A stretch of DNA of 64,000 bases from Pseudomonas sp. SORT22. GTDB taxonomy: Bacteria > Pseudomonadota > Gammaproteobacteria > Pseudomonadales > Pseudomonadaceae. Shown piece by piece: positions 38,716-47,718 of this stretch (positions are counted from its first letter, which is position 1; every line of letters begins with the position of its first letter). The notes beneath the pieces were generated by a model that was not told the origin of the DNA, searched no databases, and saw nothing but the letters and a program-made list of their open reading frames with translations. The DNA lies in the NCBI RefSeq assembly GCF_018417635.1, contig NZ_CP071007.1, positions 992,501-1,056,500 of the forward strand. Direction: 5' to 3'. A program made the translations under genes and the position numbers.

Positions 38716-41612
38716 GTGGAGTCAAGAGCAATACTCGTCGCCCCACCTTCGCCCAGGTAAAAGCTGAGGCGCTGCGACAAATCGATCAGGTGCTCTCGCA
38801 TTGGCTACCCAGCGGCAAGCGTGTGGACGGTGGCAAGGAATACACCGCACCCAATCCAACACGAAATGACAAGCACGCTGGTTCGTTGAAAATCAACCTG
38901 AGCAAAGGCACATGGGCGGACTTTGCGACGGGTGATAAAGGTGGCGACCTGATCGACCTAGTGCGCTACCTCGACGGTGGTACCGATGTCGATGCTTGCC
39001 AGAAGCTCGTGGACTTTCTGCGCGTTGATGCCGGCGTGACCATTCCACCTCAGCCCGCCAAAAAGCCAGCTGCTGCTGAATGGCAGGCCGTGCTGCCGGT
39101 TCCCGCTGAAGCCATGACGAAGTGCCCCAGCAAGCATCGACAGCATGGTGCCCCGTCCAAGGTCTGGTGCTACCGCAACGCCAAGGGCGAGCCATTGATG
39201 GTGCTCTATCGCTTCGATGAAGAACGCGCCGAAGGTGAGCCCAGCAAGAAGGTGTTCGCGCCACTGACTTGGTGCGTGCGTGGCGATCGCGGGCCGGCCC
39301 AATGGCGCTGGCAGGGGCTCGCGGAGCCTCGTCCTTTGCTACGTCTGGAAGAGCTGAGTGAGCGTCCTGATGCGCCGGTAGTGGTGTGTGAGGGCGAAAA
39401 GGCCGCCGATGCGGCAGCCTTACTTCTGCCCATGCATGTGGCCACCTGCTGGCCGAACGGTTCCAATTCCTGGCACAAGGCGGACTTCACGCCGCTGCAA
39501 GGGCGTGGGGTGCTCCTGTGGCCGGACAACGATGACAGTGGCGCGAAATGCATGCAGGCCGTGGCAGCCAGGCTGGCTGATTTGGGATGCACGGTGCAGA
39601 CCGTCGACCTTGCAGCTTTCAAGCGCAAACCCGTGCTCAAAGGTGGCGCTCCCCACTTCGCTAAAGGTGGACGCTGGCTCGAAGGTGATGACGCTGCCGA
39701 TGCACTGGAAAGGGGGTGGACTGCCGAACACCTGGTATTGCTGGCTGAGAGCGGTGAACTGTTCTCAGCTGTAGTTCAGAGCGATCCGCCGACGGTCGAG
39801 CCAGCCGATACGAAGTCCGGCAAGCCAGCCAAACCTAAGTCTCGCCCCAACCGTGACCTGCTCCCTGCCGGTTTTCGCCTCACAGAAGACGGTGTGTTCT
39901 ATGCGACCGAGGATGGTGAGGCGCGCCCGGTGTGCTCGCCCCTGGAGATTCTAGCCCGGACCCGTGATGAGAAGGGTCACAACTGGGGGCTGCTCGTTGA
40001 ATTCGATGACCCCGACGGCGAGAAGAAGCGCTGGAACATTCCGGCACGCACCATGACGGGGGACTTCGGCAAAGATGTATTGGGCCCATTGGTCGACATG
40101 GGTTTGCGCCTGGCAGGTTCGAGGTCGGGCCGGCATGCGCGCAATGATCTCCAGAGTTACCTCCAGGGCTTCGACAGTACCCAGCGGGCGCGACTAGTCA
40201 CCCGTCTGGGCTGGCATAACAACGCTTTCCTGCTGCCGGATCGCCAAGTTGGCCAGCACGGCGAACACCTGCACTTTTATGACGCTGGCGCCCAGCTCCC
40301 TCCGATCAACGAGGCGGGCACACTGGCGCAGTGGCAAAACCAGATCGGCGCCTTGTGCATCGGCAATCATCGCTTGGCGTTTGTGGTCAGTACGGCCTTT
40401 GCTGGTCCATTGCTTCACCTACTGGGGCACGAGTCAGGTGGTTTTCACCTCTACGGCGACAGTTCTGGTGGTAAGACCACGCACCTGCAGGTGGCCGCGT
40501 CGGTGTACGGCGGGCCGCGATTGGTCCGTTCCTGGCGATCGACCGATAACGCCCTGGAGTCGATCGCGGCAGCGCACTCCGATGGACTGCTGATCCTCGA
40601 CGAGATCGGTATGTGCGACGCCCGCATCATCGGGGAGACGGTCTATATGCTTGGCAACGGCACTGGCAAAGCCCGGGCGAATGATCGCGGGCAAGCAGGC
40701 CGGTCTGTGCAGGAATGGCGCCTGCTGTTCCTTTCGACCGGAGAGAAGACCCTGGCGCAGCACATGGCCGAGGCCAACAAGGAGCTCAAGGCCGGTATGG
40801 AAGTGCGCATGCTGGCGGTGCCAGCTAACGCCAGCAAAGGGTTAGGCATGTTCGACACGCTATGCGGATTCGAGGATGCAGCAGCACTCTCGGACGCACT
40901 TAAGCTGCGGGTGGGCAAGTTCTACGGGACGCCGCTCACCGCCTTCCTAGAGGCCTTGTGTGCGCCCGGCAAGCTTCCCGGATGGGTGAGCATCATGCGC
41001 CGCAGCGTCGAGCAATTTATCGCACAGAACCTCCCCGCTTCGGCGAGTGGGCAGGTGCAGCGTGCGGCGTTGCGTTTCGGTCTGGCCGGGGCTGCTGGCG
41101 AGCTGGCCACCGCCCTGGGCGTAACAGGCTGGCCGGATGGCGTGGCACTCACTGCGGCACGCGTCTGTCTGCATGCCTGGCTAGCTGAGCGCGGCGGCGC
41201 AGGAAACATGGAAGGCGAAGCCATCATGGCGCGCTTGCGTCAGGTCATCGAGCGCTTTGGTGAAAGCCGATTCACGCGGTGGGAATCCACCGCCGCGAAG
41301 ATCGATGAACACGGTCCACGCACAATTGACCGCTTGGGCTTCCGCAAAACAATGGAGCACGGCATGGGCGACGCCATGCACACCACCATCACCTACTACG
41401 TACTCCCAGAAGCGTGGCGATCGGAGGTGTTCCGTGGCATGAACATCACCGCCGTGAACCGCGAGTTGATAGAGCGAGGCGTTCTACAGAGCGGTAAGGA
41501 TGGAAAAGCGTCCTGCACCGTACGTCTGCCCGGCATGGGTATGCAGCGTTGTTACGTGGTGCTGAGTGAGCCCAACACCGAAGTCCCGCTGGCAGAGGCT
41601 GTGGCGGCCTGA
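38712..41612 (+). CDS. Toprim / DUF927 replication protein (primase-helicase-like)
   Basis: 966 residues. The N-terminal primase-like part (about 1-110, KINLSKGTWADFATGDKGGD) resembles the zinc-ribbon region of P4-type primases. Toprim follows near 222 (VVVCEGEKAADAA) with the acidic partner WPDNDDSGAK near 270. The DUF927 helicase-like domain covers about 390-750, with Walker A GDSSGGKTT near 581 and LLILDEIGMCD as Walker B. Probably primes and unwinds DNA for autonomous replication of the excised element, like P4 alpha. Last gene of the operon. Confidence 0.88.
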   Translation: MSGVKSNTRRPTFAQVKAEALRQIDQVLSHWLPSGKRVDGGKEYTAPNPTRNDKHAGSLKINLSKGTWADFATGDKGGDLIDLVRYLDGGTDVDACQKLVDFLRVDAGVTIPPQPAKKPAAAEWQAVLPVPAEAMTKCPSKHRQHGAPSKVWCYRNAKGEPLMVLYRFDEERAEGEPSKKVFAPLTWCVRGDRGPAQWRWQGLAEPRPLLRLEELSERPDAPVVVCEGEKAADAAALLLPMHVATCWPNGSNSWHKADFTPLQGRGVLLWPDNDDSGAKCMQAVAARLADLGCTVQTVDLAAFKRKPVLKGGAPHFAKGGRWLEGDDAADALERGWTAEHLVLLAESGELFSAVVQSDPPTVEPADTKSGKPAKPKSRPNRDLLPAGFRLTEDGVFYATEDGEARPVCSPLEILARTRDEKGHNWGLLVEFDDPDGEKKRWNIPARTMTGDFGKDVLGPLVDMGLRLAGSRSGRHARNDLQSYLQGFDSTQRARLVTRLGWHNNAFLLPDRQVGQHGEHLHFYDAGAQLPPINEAGTLAQWQNQIGALCIGNHRLAFVVSTAFAGPLLHLLGHESGGFHLYGDSSGGKTTHLQVAASVYGGPRLVRSWRSTDNALESIAAAHSDGLLILDEIGMCDARIIGETVYMLGNGTGKARANDRGQAGRSVQEWRLLFLSTGEKTLAQHMAEANKELKAGMEVRMLAVPANASKGLGMFDTLCGFEDAAALSDALKLRVGKFYGTPLTAFLEALCAPGKLPGWVSIMRRSVEQFIAQNLPASASGQVQRAALRFGLAGAAGELATALGVTGWPDGVALTAARVCLHAWLAERGGAGNMEGEAIMARLRQVIERFGESRFTRWESTAAKIDEHGPRTIDRLGFRKTMEHGMGDAMHTTITYYVLPEAWRSEVFRGMNITAVNRELIERGVLQSGKDGKASCTVRLPGMGMQRCYVVLSEPNTEVPLAEAVAA

Positions 41613-41685
41613 CGGCAGCCAGCCCACATGAGGCATGCGCCGGCGCGTCCGGCCTCGCCAGCCGCTCAACTCACACCTCACCTCT

Positions 41686-42555
41686 ATGGATGATAAAGAA
41701 ATGCGAAGCCTTGACAAACTGAACATCGAACGCACCCAACACCAATCAGAGCTCGAAGAGCTCAAAGGGCAAATCCCTCAGTGGGAAGCACACCTGAGTG
41801 ATCCAAGCTTCGCCGCGACTTCGGCCGGCGATGACTTTCAGATACGCCTGCGAGAGGCAAAGTTTAAAATCGAAAACATCGAGCACAAGATCTCCGTCAT
41901 TGATCAGGACATTGCATGGTGGGACCGAAAAGTCAGCAGTTCCGAGCTGATGGCAGAGTACACAGAAACCATGAGCAACTGGGCAACTGACAAGGACGAC
42001 CTAGAGGGCAAGCGTAATGTATTGAGCACACGGCTGGCGGAAACCAAGAGCCAATCCGAGAGGATGATTGCTGATGCTCGTCGGGCTGAGGAGGTTGCAG
42101 CGCGTGCTTTTGCCCAGGCAGTTGCTTGGAGCGATGTAGAGGGTGAGAAAAAAGCTGCCGATGACGCGCAGAAAGCGGCGAAGGCTTTGAGCTCGGCAAT
42201 GGAGCATCAGCGCCGTCAAGCTTTTATCATCACTGCTATGGAACAGGAGATTGAAACCATCGACGCACATATCGAGGAAGCTGCTCGGGAATTTGTCAGA
42301 GCTGAACGATCCGCAATTTTGGTGGCTCTTGAGCGGCTCGAAGAAAAATGGGACGCGTCGGCGAAAGAGCTTCTAGAAGTTGGGGCAAAACTATATGCAG
42401 CAAAAAGTTATATGGGGCGTGAGCAAATGGCTTTCGCTGGGCTGAAGCTGATGAGTCAGCTCGATAGCCATATTGTCTGGAATGACCAGGACTTGATGAG
42501 GAAGAGCCTAGGATATTCGCCATCGAAAATTATAGTGGAGATTTGTGAGGGGTGA
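41686..42555 (+). CDS. Coiled-coil island protein of unknown function
   Basis: About 289 residues, nearly all predicted long coiled coil (LDKLNIERTQHQSELEELKG, then RRAEEVAARAFAQAVAWSDV). No membrane segment or enzyme motif. The start is uncertain: ATGs at 41635, 41686 and 41701 are in frame and none has a strong ribosome site. It lies 70-90 bases after the replication gene and before a strong hairpin. Could be structural or a partner of the replication protein; no function claimed. Confidence 0.65.
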   Translation: MDDKEMRSLDKLNIERTQHQSELEELKGQIPQWEAHLSDPSFAATSAGDDFQIRLREAKFKIENIEHKISVIDQDIAWWDRKVSSSELMAEYTETMSNWATDKDDLEGKRNVLSTRLAETKSQSERMIADARRAEEVAARAFAQAVAWSDVEGEKKAADDAQKAAKALSSAMEHQRRQAFIITAMEQEIETIDAHIEEAAREFVRAERSAILVALERLEEKWDASAKELLEVGAKLYAAKSYMGREQMAFAGLKLMSQLDSHIVWNDQDLMRKSLGYSPSKIIVEICEG

Positions 42556-42609
42556 GAGCAGGGCTGCTTCTGCTTATTAGTTTGGCAAGGTGAAAAGTTA
42601 GTAATTTGG

Positions 42610-42641
42610 AACCCCCCAGCCAATTCATTGGCTGGGGGTTG
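42610..42641. terminator. Bidirectional hairpin between convergent genes
   Basis: AACCCCCCAGCCAAT / ATTGGCTGGGGGTT is a perfect 14-15 bp inverted repeat with a very small loop. The T tract is weak, but the position between convergent transcripts fits a terminator that insulates the cargo module from the replication operon. Confidence 0.75.
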
Positions 42642-42663
42642 ATTTCATAGCTAAGTATTAGTT

Positions 42664-43584
42664 TTAATCTTCGGTTTTGTTAAATAAGTTCTGTGAGATG
42701 ATCTCAAGTAAAGCCTCTTTGTTGCAAGGTTGTGTGTTGTATATTTGTCGGGCTTCTAGCAAGATTTCTTTAATTCGTGGCCCTGGAGCGATGCTGAACT
42801 TCTCCATGATATCCTTGCCGGTGATAGGAAGCACTTCCTGTTGCTCTGATAATAAGACATGCTCTATAAGCTTTCTTGCTTCTACATGAAAATCGCAATT
42901 GTCGGTTTTTACTTCAAATTCTTTTCGCCATCTGTCGTAATACCTTTTTCTAAGCCGCATAGGGTCGATTCCTTCACGGCCAAAATCTGCTGCGACCTCT
43001 GTTATCAGTTCGTCAAATTCATGCGGGGCGTGAAAGCGACTAATTCTCAAAGTCCATTGGTTAATAATTTGGCTGGCTTCAGCGTCTGTCTCTATGCATC
43101 TTAGTATGTCACGTAAGCAACCTAGGTAAGCACATGCATCGAGGATGATGACCCTGAGAATAGTTTCCCAGTGTTCATCTGAGCGGGGGACGCGGGTTCC
43201 GCAGTTTTGGTTAAACCATTGCTCACATGCGATCCTTATTTCTTTTGAGTGACTTTGGCTAGGATCTAGATTGTGTTGGCAGTAAGTGCGTAGGCGCTGA
43301 ACGAGAGAGCGGTGACTCTTAGACAGTTCTACCATGTTGACAGAGTACTCGCCAACGAGTTCTGTCAGAAATTCCGTTCCTAGTTTTCCGCTCTCAAAAT
43401 AATGAACGTAGAGCCATGAAACAACGCGGATGAAGCCAAGCTCAGATGGGCTTAGGCGCGGGAGTGGAAGTGAAATAGACCCAAATACTGCGCCTACTCC
43501 TTCGAGTCTGCTGGAAATGTCGTTTATTTCATCGCGTAATGTAAGAGCGCTATATATAATTTCCGGAGCGGACTGCTGGATCAT
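42664..43584 (-). CDS. Partner protein of the STAND-like cargo gene, unknown function
   Basis: 306 residues, helical. The first 250 residues are not recognised. The tail (about 252-306: LPITGKDIMEKFSIAPGPRI, then an EILLEARQ helix) closely follows the C-terminal motif ITGxDLM..G..PGPxIGxIL of tRNA nucleotidyltransferases (CCA-adding enzymes). The nucleotidyltransferase catalytic head is not evident. Its start overlaps the stop of the 1148-residue gene (ATGA), so the two are translationally coupled. The sequence is AT-rich compared with flanking genes. Confidence 0.75.
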   Translation of the reverse strand: MIQQSAPEIIYSALTLRDEINDISSRLEGVGAVFGSISLPLPRLSPSELGFIRVVSWLYVHYFESGKLGTEFLTELVGEYSVNMVELSKSHRSLVQRLRTYCQHNLDPSQSHSKEIRIACEQWFNQNCGTRVPRSDEHWETILRVIILDACAYLGCLRDILRCIETDAEASQIINQWTLRISRFHAPHEFDELITEVAADFGREGIDPMRLRKRYYDRWRKEFEVKTDNCDFHVEARKLIEHVLLSEQQEVLPITGKDIMEKFSIAPGPRIKEILLEARQIYNTQPCNKEALLEIISQNLFNKTED

Positions 43585-46500
43585 TTTTTAACTCCGCTAT
43601 TTGCGGAATAGTGATAGGCAGGGTCTGCTGTTGGTGCAATGTAGTTGAAGGCAATATGGAAATCGCTAATTTGCTCGTCTTTCGCGATGTCGTCCATTTT
43701 GAAATCATGAGGGAAGAACGCAACTCGCTGGCGAATGCCTTCGACAAAAAGCTCCCCCTTTCCGCCATCGTCGGATACCCACAAGACAGTGCCGTGATAC
43801 TTTTTCGGCAGCCCATCTGCATCAGATGATATATAAGCCTTGAGTACCCTACGGCGTCCAGTCACTCTATCTGATATTCTCTGAAGCTCGCGCCATAGCT
43901 CGTTGGCCGTATCGTGATAACCAAGGTGCCATGTGCAAATCGCCTGTAGGTACAACAATGTTGGGATCGAGTAGTTTTCGCTTAACGATATAAGTGACTC
44001 GATGATCTCAAGCGCTTTGCTCCATTGCTTAGAGTTAAATGGTACTGCAGTGCGCTCCGGGGGGAAAAACGGAAGCCCAGACTCTGAAGACCACCAGTAC
44101 CTTAAGTACAAATACAGGCACTTGGGGTCGAGCTTAATAACGTCGTAGTGTTGGTCTAGATAGGCTATAGACCTTTTGTGTTTTTCTAAGGTTGACTCGT
44201 CAGGTGTTGTGTCAGAAGGAGGTAATCCTCCAGCGATAAATATTGCTTGGAGGTATATTCCAGCGGTCGATCCGAGCGCGGCTAGTGCGCGAAGAGAGTC
44301 TTCTCTCAGGTCTTCATCACTCAGAAGCTCACTGAATTCAAGACGTCGTTTTTGAAGCTTTTCTTTGTCGCGGAACCCGATTTCATTTCCTTCGCAGAGA
44401 GAGAATACATTGAAGATGCCAGCTATGATTTCGATGCGATCAGGCTCCTTCAAGTTCGCATGTTTTAGGACGTCTTTGGTGCTCCAGGAAATCACGTCTA
44501 TCGGATAGAAGTCCTCAGGCATAAGTGTGCGAGCACGCATTGCTATTTTTTGCGCTTGGTTGAATTCATCAAGTACAAGGCCTGTATCTTTTTCAGCTCT
44601 TATGTATTCTCTGGCTCTGGTCCCGAAAATTGACGCTAGCTCATTAAGTAGCATCCCATAAAGTCGAGCTGTTTTGCGTGAGAGCGTAACGTCATCAATC
44701 GCGCTTGATAAGATTGTTTGTGCCCGCTCAAGGAGGTGGAGTCGGCCAGGCAGATCGTCTTCAGGGATTAAGTTTAAGACGATCGCTTCTCGAAGTAGAG
44801 AGGACTCCTGCAGCATTAGTCTTGGCGATTTTACTCCATTGTTTTCCCGGATTTGCTTCAGTGCGTTGGCTATTTCCAAATAATAAGGGGCGTACATACG
44901 GCCCTCTGGCCCCTTTGGTCCAAGATTAAAAATCAACTCGGTGGCGAACTGAACTTCTTGGTTGTCGCTGCGAGTTAGATTTTGCCTCGTGTTCAGCAAA
45001 AGTTTTAGGGCGTACTCAACTTCTGCATGTGGACCGCCGAGCCGTACTTGGGCGATGAGGCTCGCCTCGAGTGGGTGTCTCACGCCAATGGTTAAATTGT
45101 TTGATGAGTCCTCTGACCAGCGGAATAGGTCAAGACCTTCTAAGATTGTGTGGAAGTTGGTAATTGCGATTCTAGACATCGATCGAAGTAATACTTCAAT
45201 CGGTACCTGTAAACCAAATTTACCGGGAACCAAGATTAAGCCTACTAATTCTTGCTCGGCGTATATCCACTCTCCGGCGATGAGCTTTGCTTCTGTAGGT
45301 AAGCTGATTCTGTTATTTAATGCGCCCGCTTTTGTTAGGGCAAGCGCTAGTATATTGGTGCTTTGTACTTCAGGTTGAAGTTGCTCGGAGTTATGGCGTA
45401 TGGCCGCTGTGACAGCACTCGCTTCTAGGTTTAATCCTGTTCGTACTTGGCCGCGACTTTCTGGTAGGAGTCGGTAAAGCGCAACAAGGAAGCTTGGATC
45501 GCCTTCGTCCAAGAAAGCCTCTAAACTACTGCCAAGCGTAGGTTCAAACGAAGATAAGTGATTTTTGAAACGAGGAATTTCGCTTGCTGTTAACAGTGAT
45601 GGCGATTCGATGAATTTTATTCCGTCACGCTCATCTACCTCGTTTCTATAAGCGCTTCCAAGTAGGACGAATTTTCTTCCGCGCCCAAGTAAGTATTGAT
45701 GGAGAAGATCGTATTGCTCAAGATCTTGCATGCCATCCCATACAATAAGGGATGCTGGAAAGCCGCTTTCTTCAGCCCACTGGCAAAAAGCGTCCAAGTC
45801 TGCGAAGTTAAATTTTTGACTTCGTCTAGGTATAAAAACAACCGCATACTTGCTTTCGTTGTGAATTTTTAGAGCGACGCTCGCCATTGCTATTGTTTTG
45901 CCGGACCCCGCTTGTCCGTGGAAAATAACAGGGTCAGCATTGAACATTTGTCCCTGCAACCTTGTGGTGGCAGCGCGGACTAGAGTCGCCTCACAGTCTC
46001 TTTCAAAAGGCAGATTCTGTGAAAAAGCTGACCACAACGGTTTTGTGCCTGATTCAGATAAAAATTTTCTGAACTCTGAATATCTTTTTTCTGCGGATTG
46101 GCTTTTATATGGAACAGGAAGATCGCTATCTAATATAGTCGCAAAGCGACTTACAGTATTCCATAGGTTTTCGTTCAGTGGGACTTCGGTTTTACCGAGT
46201 GTAAGCGTTCTATCTTTAGAAGATGAATGGAATTTTGTTCCTGGTTGAATTATCCCGAGCTCTATTCCCCGTGCCATAACAGAGGCCAGAGACTGCTCAA
46301 AGGTGCTGAGTTTTCCTTCTTCTATTGCTCGTGTTAGGAAGGGGTCAGTAATTTTTTGCTGCCCACAGCTGAAAAGGAATGCTTGGCCCTTTTCCAGTGA
46401 CATAAGAATTGGATAAAGTTGTTGTGATTGCAACCAATCTGTTTCTGGGTTGTACCCTTCAATTACCAATGTGCCAAGTGGAGTAATTGCTTCGGGTAGA

Positions 46501-47027
46501 CGCTGTAGTAACCCAATTGCGGCTGGTGCTCGTAAGGTCAGCTCAAACCAATCGAAGGGCGACGAATGATCTCTTTCGGAGCGGCTGATAGAACCATACA
46601 GATATGTAATGTGTAGGTTCTTTTGGTTTCTTGGGTCTAGAGGTTGTAAGTCTGGAGATGTTATTGGTTGAACTTCTCTCCATTCATTTCGAAACGCGCG
46701 ATTCAGGGACCCGTCAAAAGTTGATGTGGCGACTCCGCTCCAAGCGAACTCGGCAATATACTTTAGCCATGTAGGAGTTACTAGAAGGTTTGCTTTGTCG
46801 CTTATCCAGGCTCTGGATGATTCAATATCGTTGCGAATGCGAGTGTTGAAAATTTTGTTGTAACCAACGCCATCTACTACGTGCTCGTCGCTGTATTTTT
46901 TTAATATAGAGTCGAGGAACACATCTGATTCTGCACCAAGGCTTAAGCAGTTTTGCCCCAATACCAAAAAATTCGGCGTGTGCTCTCTTGATAAACGTTC
47001 ACAGAATTCGCTGACCTTGTTTTCCAC
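43581..47027 (-). CDS. SIR2-like / STAND NTPase multidomain protein (candidate defence protein)
   Basis: 1148 residues, soluble. Residues about 15-260 are SIR2-like in plan: FLVLGQNCLSLG for the first glycine loop, WSGVATSTFDGSLNRAF (96-112) in place of TTNYDxLLExAF, YLYGSI for LHG, and FLFSCGQQKITDPF (217-230) for the GYSxxD strand. A P-loop GQAGSGKT (371-378) and Walker B LIVWD (427-431) form a STAND/AAA-like NTPase. A long helical repeat region follows (about 550-1060). The last 72 residues (GTVLWVSDDGGKGELFVEG) look like a cold-shock/OB fold. GTG start with AAGGAG upstream. AT-rich and opposite to island genes, implying separate acquisition. Confidence 0.8.
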   Translation of the reverse strand: MENKVSEFCERLSREHTPNFLVLGQNCLSLGAESDVFLDSILKKYSDEHVVDGVGYNKIFNTRIRNDIESSRAWISDKANLLVTPTWLKYIAEFAWSGVATSTFDGSLNRAFRNEWREVQPITSPDLQPLDPRNQKNLHITYLYGSISRSERDHSSPFDWFELTLRAPAAIGLLQRLPEAITPLGTLVIEGYNPETDWLQSQQLYPILMSLEKGQAFLFSCGQQKITDPFLTRAIEEGKLSTFEQSLASVMARGIELGIIQPGTKFHSSSKDRTLTLGKTEVPLNENLWNTVSRFATILDSDLPVPYKSQSAEKRYSEFRKFLSESGTKPLWSAFSQNLPFERDCEATLVRAATTRLQGQMFNADPVIFHGQAGSGKTIAMASVALKIHNESKYAVVFIPRRSQKFNFADLDAFCQWAEESGFPASLIVWDGMQDLEQYDLLHQYLLGRGRKFVLLGSAYRNEVDERDGIKFIESPSLLTASEIPRFKNHLSSFEPTLGSSLEAFLDEGDPSFLVALYRLLPESRGQVRTGLNLEASAVTAAIRHNSEQLQPEVQSTNILALALTKAGALNNRISLPTEAKLIAGEWIYAEQELVGLILVPGKFGLQVPIEVLLRSMSRIAITNFHTILEGLDLFRWSEDSSNNLTIGVRHPLEASLIAQVRLGGPHAEVEYALKLLLNTRQNLTRSDNQEVQFATELIFNLGPKGPEGRMYAPYYLEIANALKQIRENNGVKSPRLMLQESSLLREAIVLNLIPEDDLPGRLHLLERAQTILSSAIDDVTLSRKTARLYGMLLNELASIFGTRAREYIRAEKDTGLVLDEFNQAQKIAMRARTLMPEDFYPIDVISWSTKDVLKHANLKEPDRIEIIAGIFNVFSLCEGNEIGFRDKEKLQKRRLEFSELLSDEDLREDSLRALAALGSTAGIYLQAIFIAGGLPPSDTTPDESTLEKHKRSIAYLDQHYDVIKLDPKCLYLYLRYWWSSESGLPFFPPERTAVPFNSKQWSKALEIIESLISLSENYSIPTLLYLQAICTWHLGYHDTANELWRELQRISDRVTGRRRVLKAYISSDADGLPKKYHGTVLWVSDDGGKGELFVEGIRQRVAFFPHDFKMDDIAKDEQISDFHIAFNYIAPTADPAYHYSANSGVKK

Positions 47028-47718
47028 TTGAGCTCCTTGTCATTGCAAATTCAAAATTTTAGTGTCTAACAATTGTAACGACCGCATCTTGGATGGAAAG
47101 TCGATTAAGCCACCCACTGAAAACAGCTGCGGCGAACAGCGCGCAAGTCGTAGAGGCATTGCTAACACCTCATCCGCACGTGTGGCAATGTTACACGGAG
47201 CGTACAGTCAGGGGGACAAGATTTTATATCTTTTAAATCAATAGCTTACGATCGCTGACACACCTGTCACACCTGAAACCCTTAGATGGAAGAGCTTGAG
47301 CCCACGCCCCACGTGGAGTCCAAACCTTCAGCGAGCAGATTCACTTCGAGAGAAAGGGTACGAAGAGGGAGGAAGTCCCCGGGGACCCTGGGGTATGCTG
47401 AAGGATACGGGGACGGGAACCCGCGGGACTTTGTTAGCAGCAGGGTTTCCAGCTTAGTGAACAGGTGAACCGGGTGAACTCACTCGATCGGGTGGTAACC
47501 CCGCTTGATCATTCTTCTGGCTACTGATCCGTCATTAGCCGACCGTCGGCTTCGTCACTTGTCAATCATCGTCACGCCGGCCGCCGGCAAAGCGCTACAG
47601 TTTTCCTTCCTGGCACCTGATTGAAACCCTCGTGATCTGGCGTCGTCGCGAATGTCCTGGCTCGCACCATAGCCTTGAGGGTAACTTCTTCACCTCATGG
47701 TTCTCGTGGAAAAGCGAA
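47028..47718. other. Non-coding region with iteron-like repeats (candidate origin)
   Basis: 691 bases without a convincing gene; two short open frames lack ribosome sites. Features: paired CACCTG (47261-47266 and 47270-47275), a perfect palindrome GTCCCCGGGGAC (47375-47386), a G-rich strand segment, and three GTGAAC repeats at 47457-47479. The layout suggests a replication origin or regulatory region of the element. Confidence 0.5.
47457..47479 (+). repeat. GTGAAC iteron-like repeats
   Basis: GTGAAC at 47457, 47465 and 47474 (AGTGAACAGGTGAACCGG and on), spaced 8 and 9 bases. They resemble the GGTGAACAG-type iterons bound by the P4 alpha protein, and the island encodes an alpha-like replication protein. 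Confidence 0.5.

Noticed and set aside
47062..47468. Two 60-codon open frames upstream of the membrane protein gene
   Set aside because: No ribosome site and composition unlike coding sequence; the region is better explained as non-coding with iteron-like repeats.
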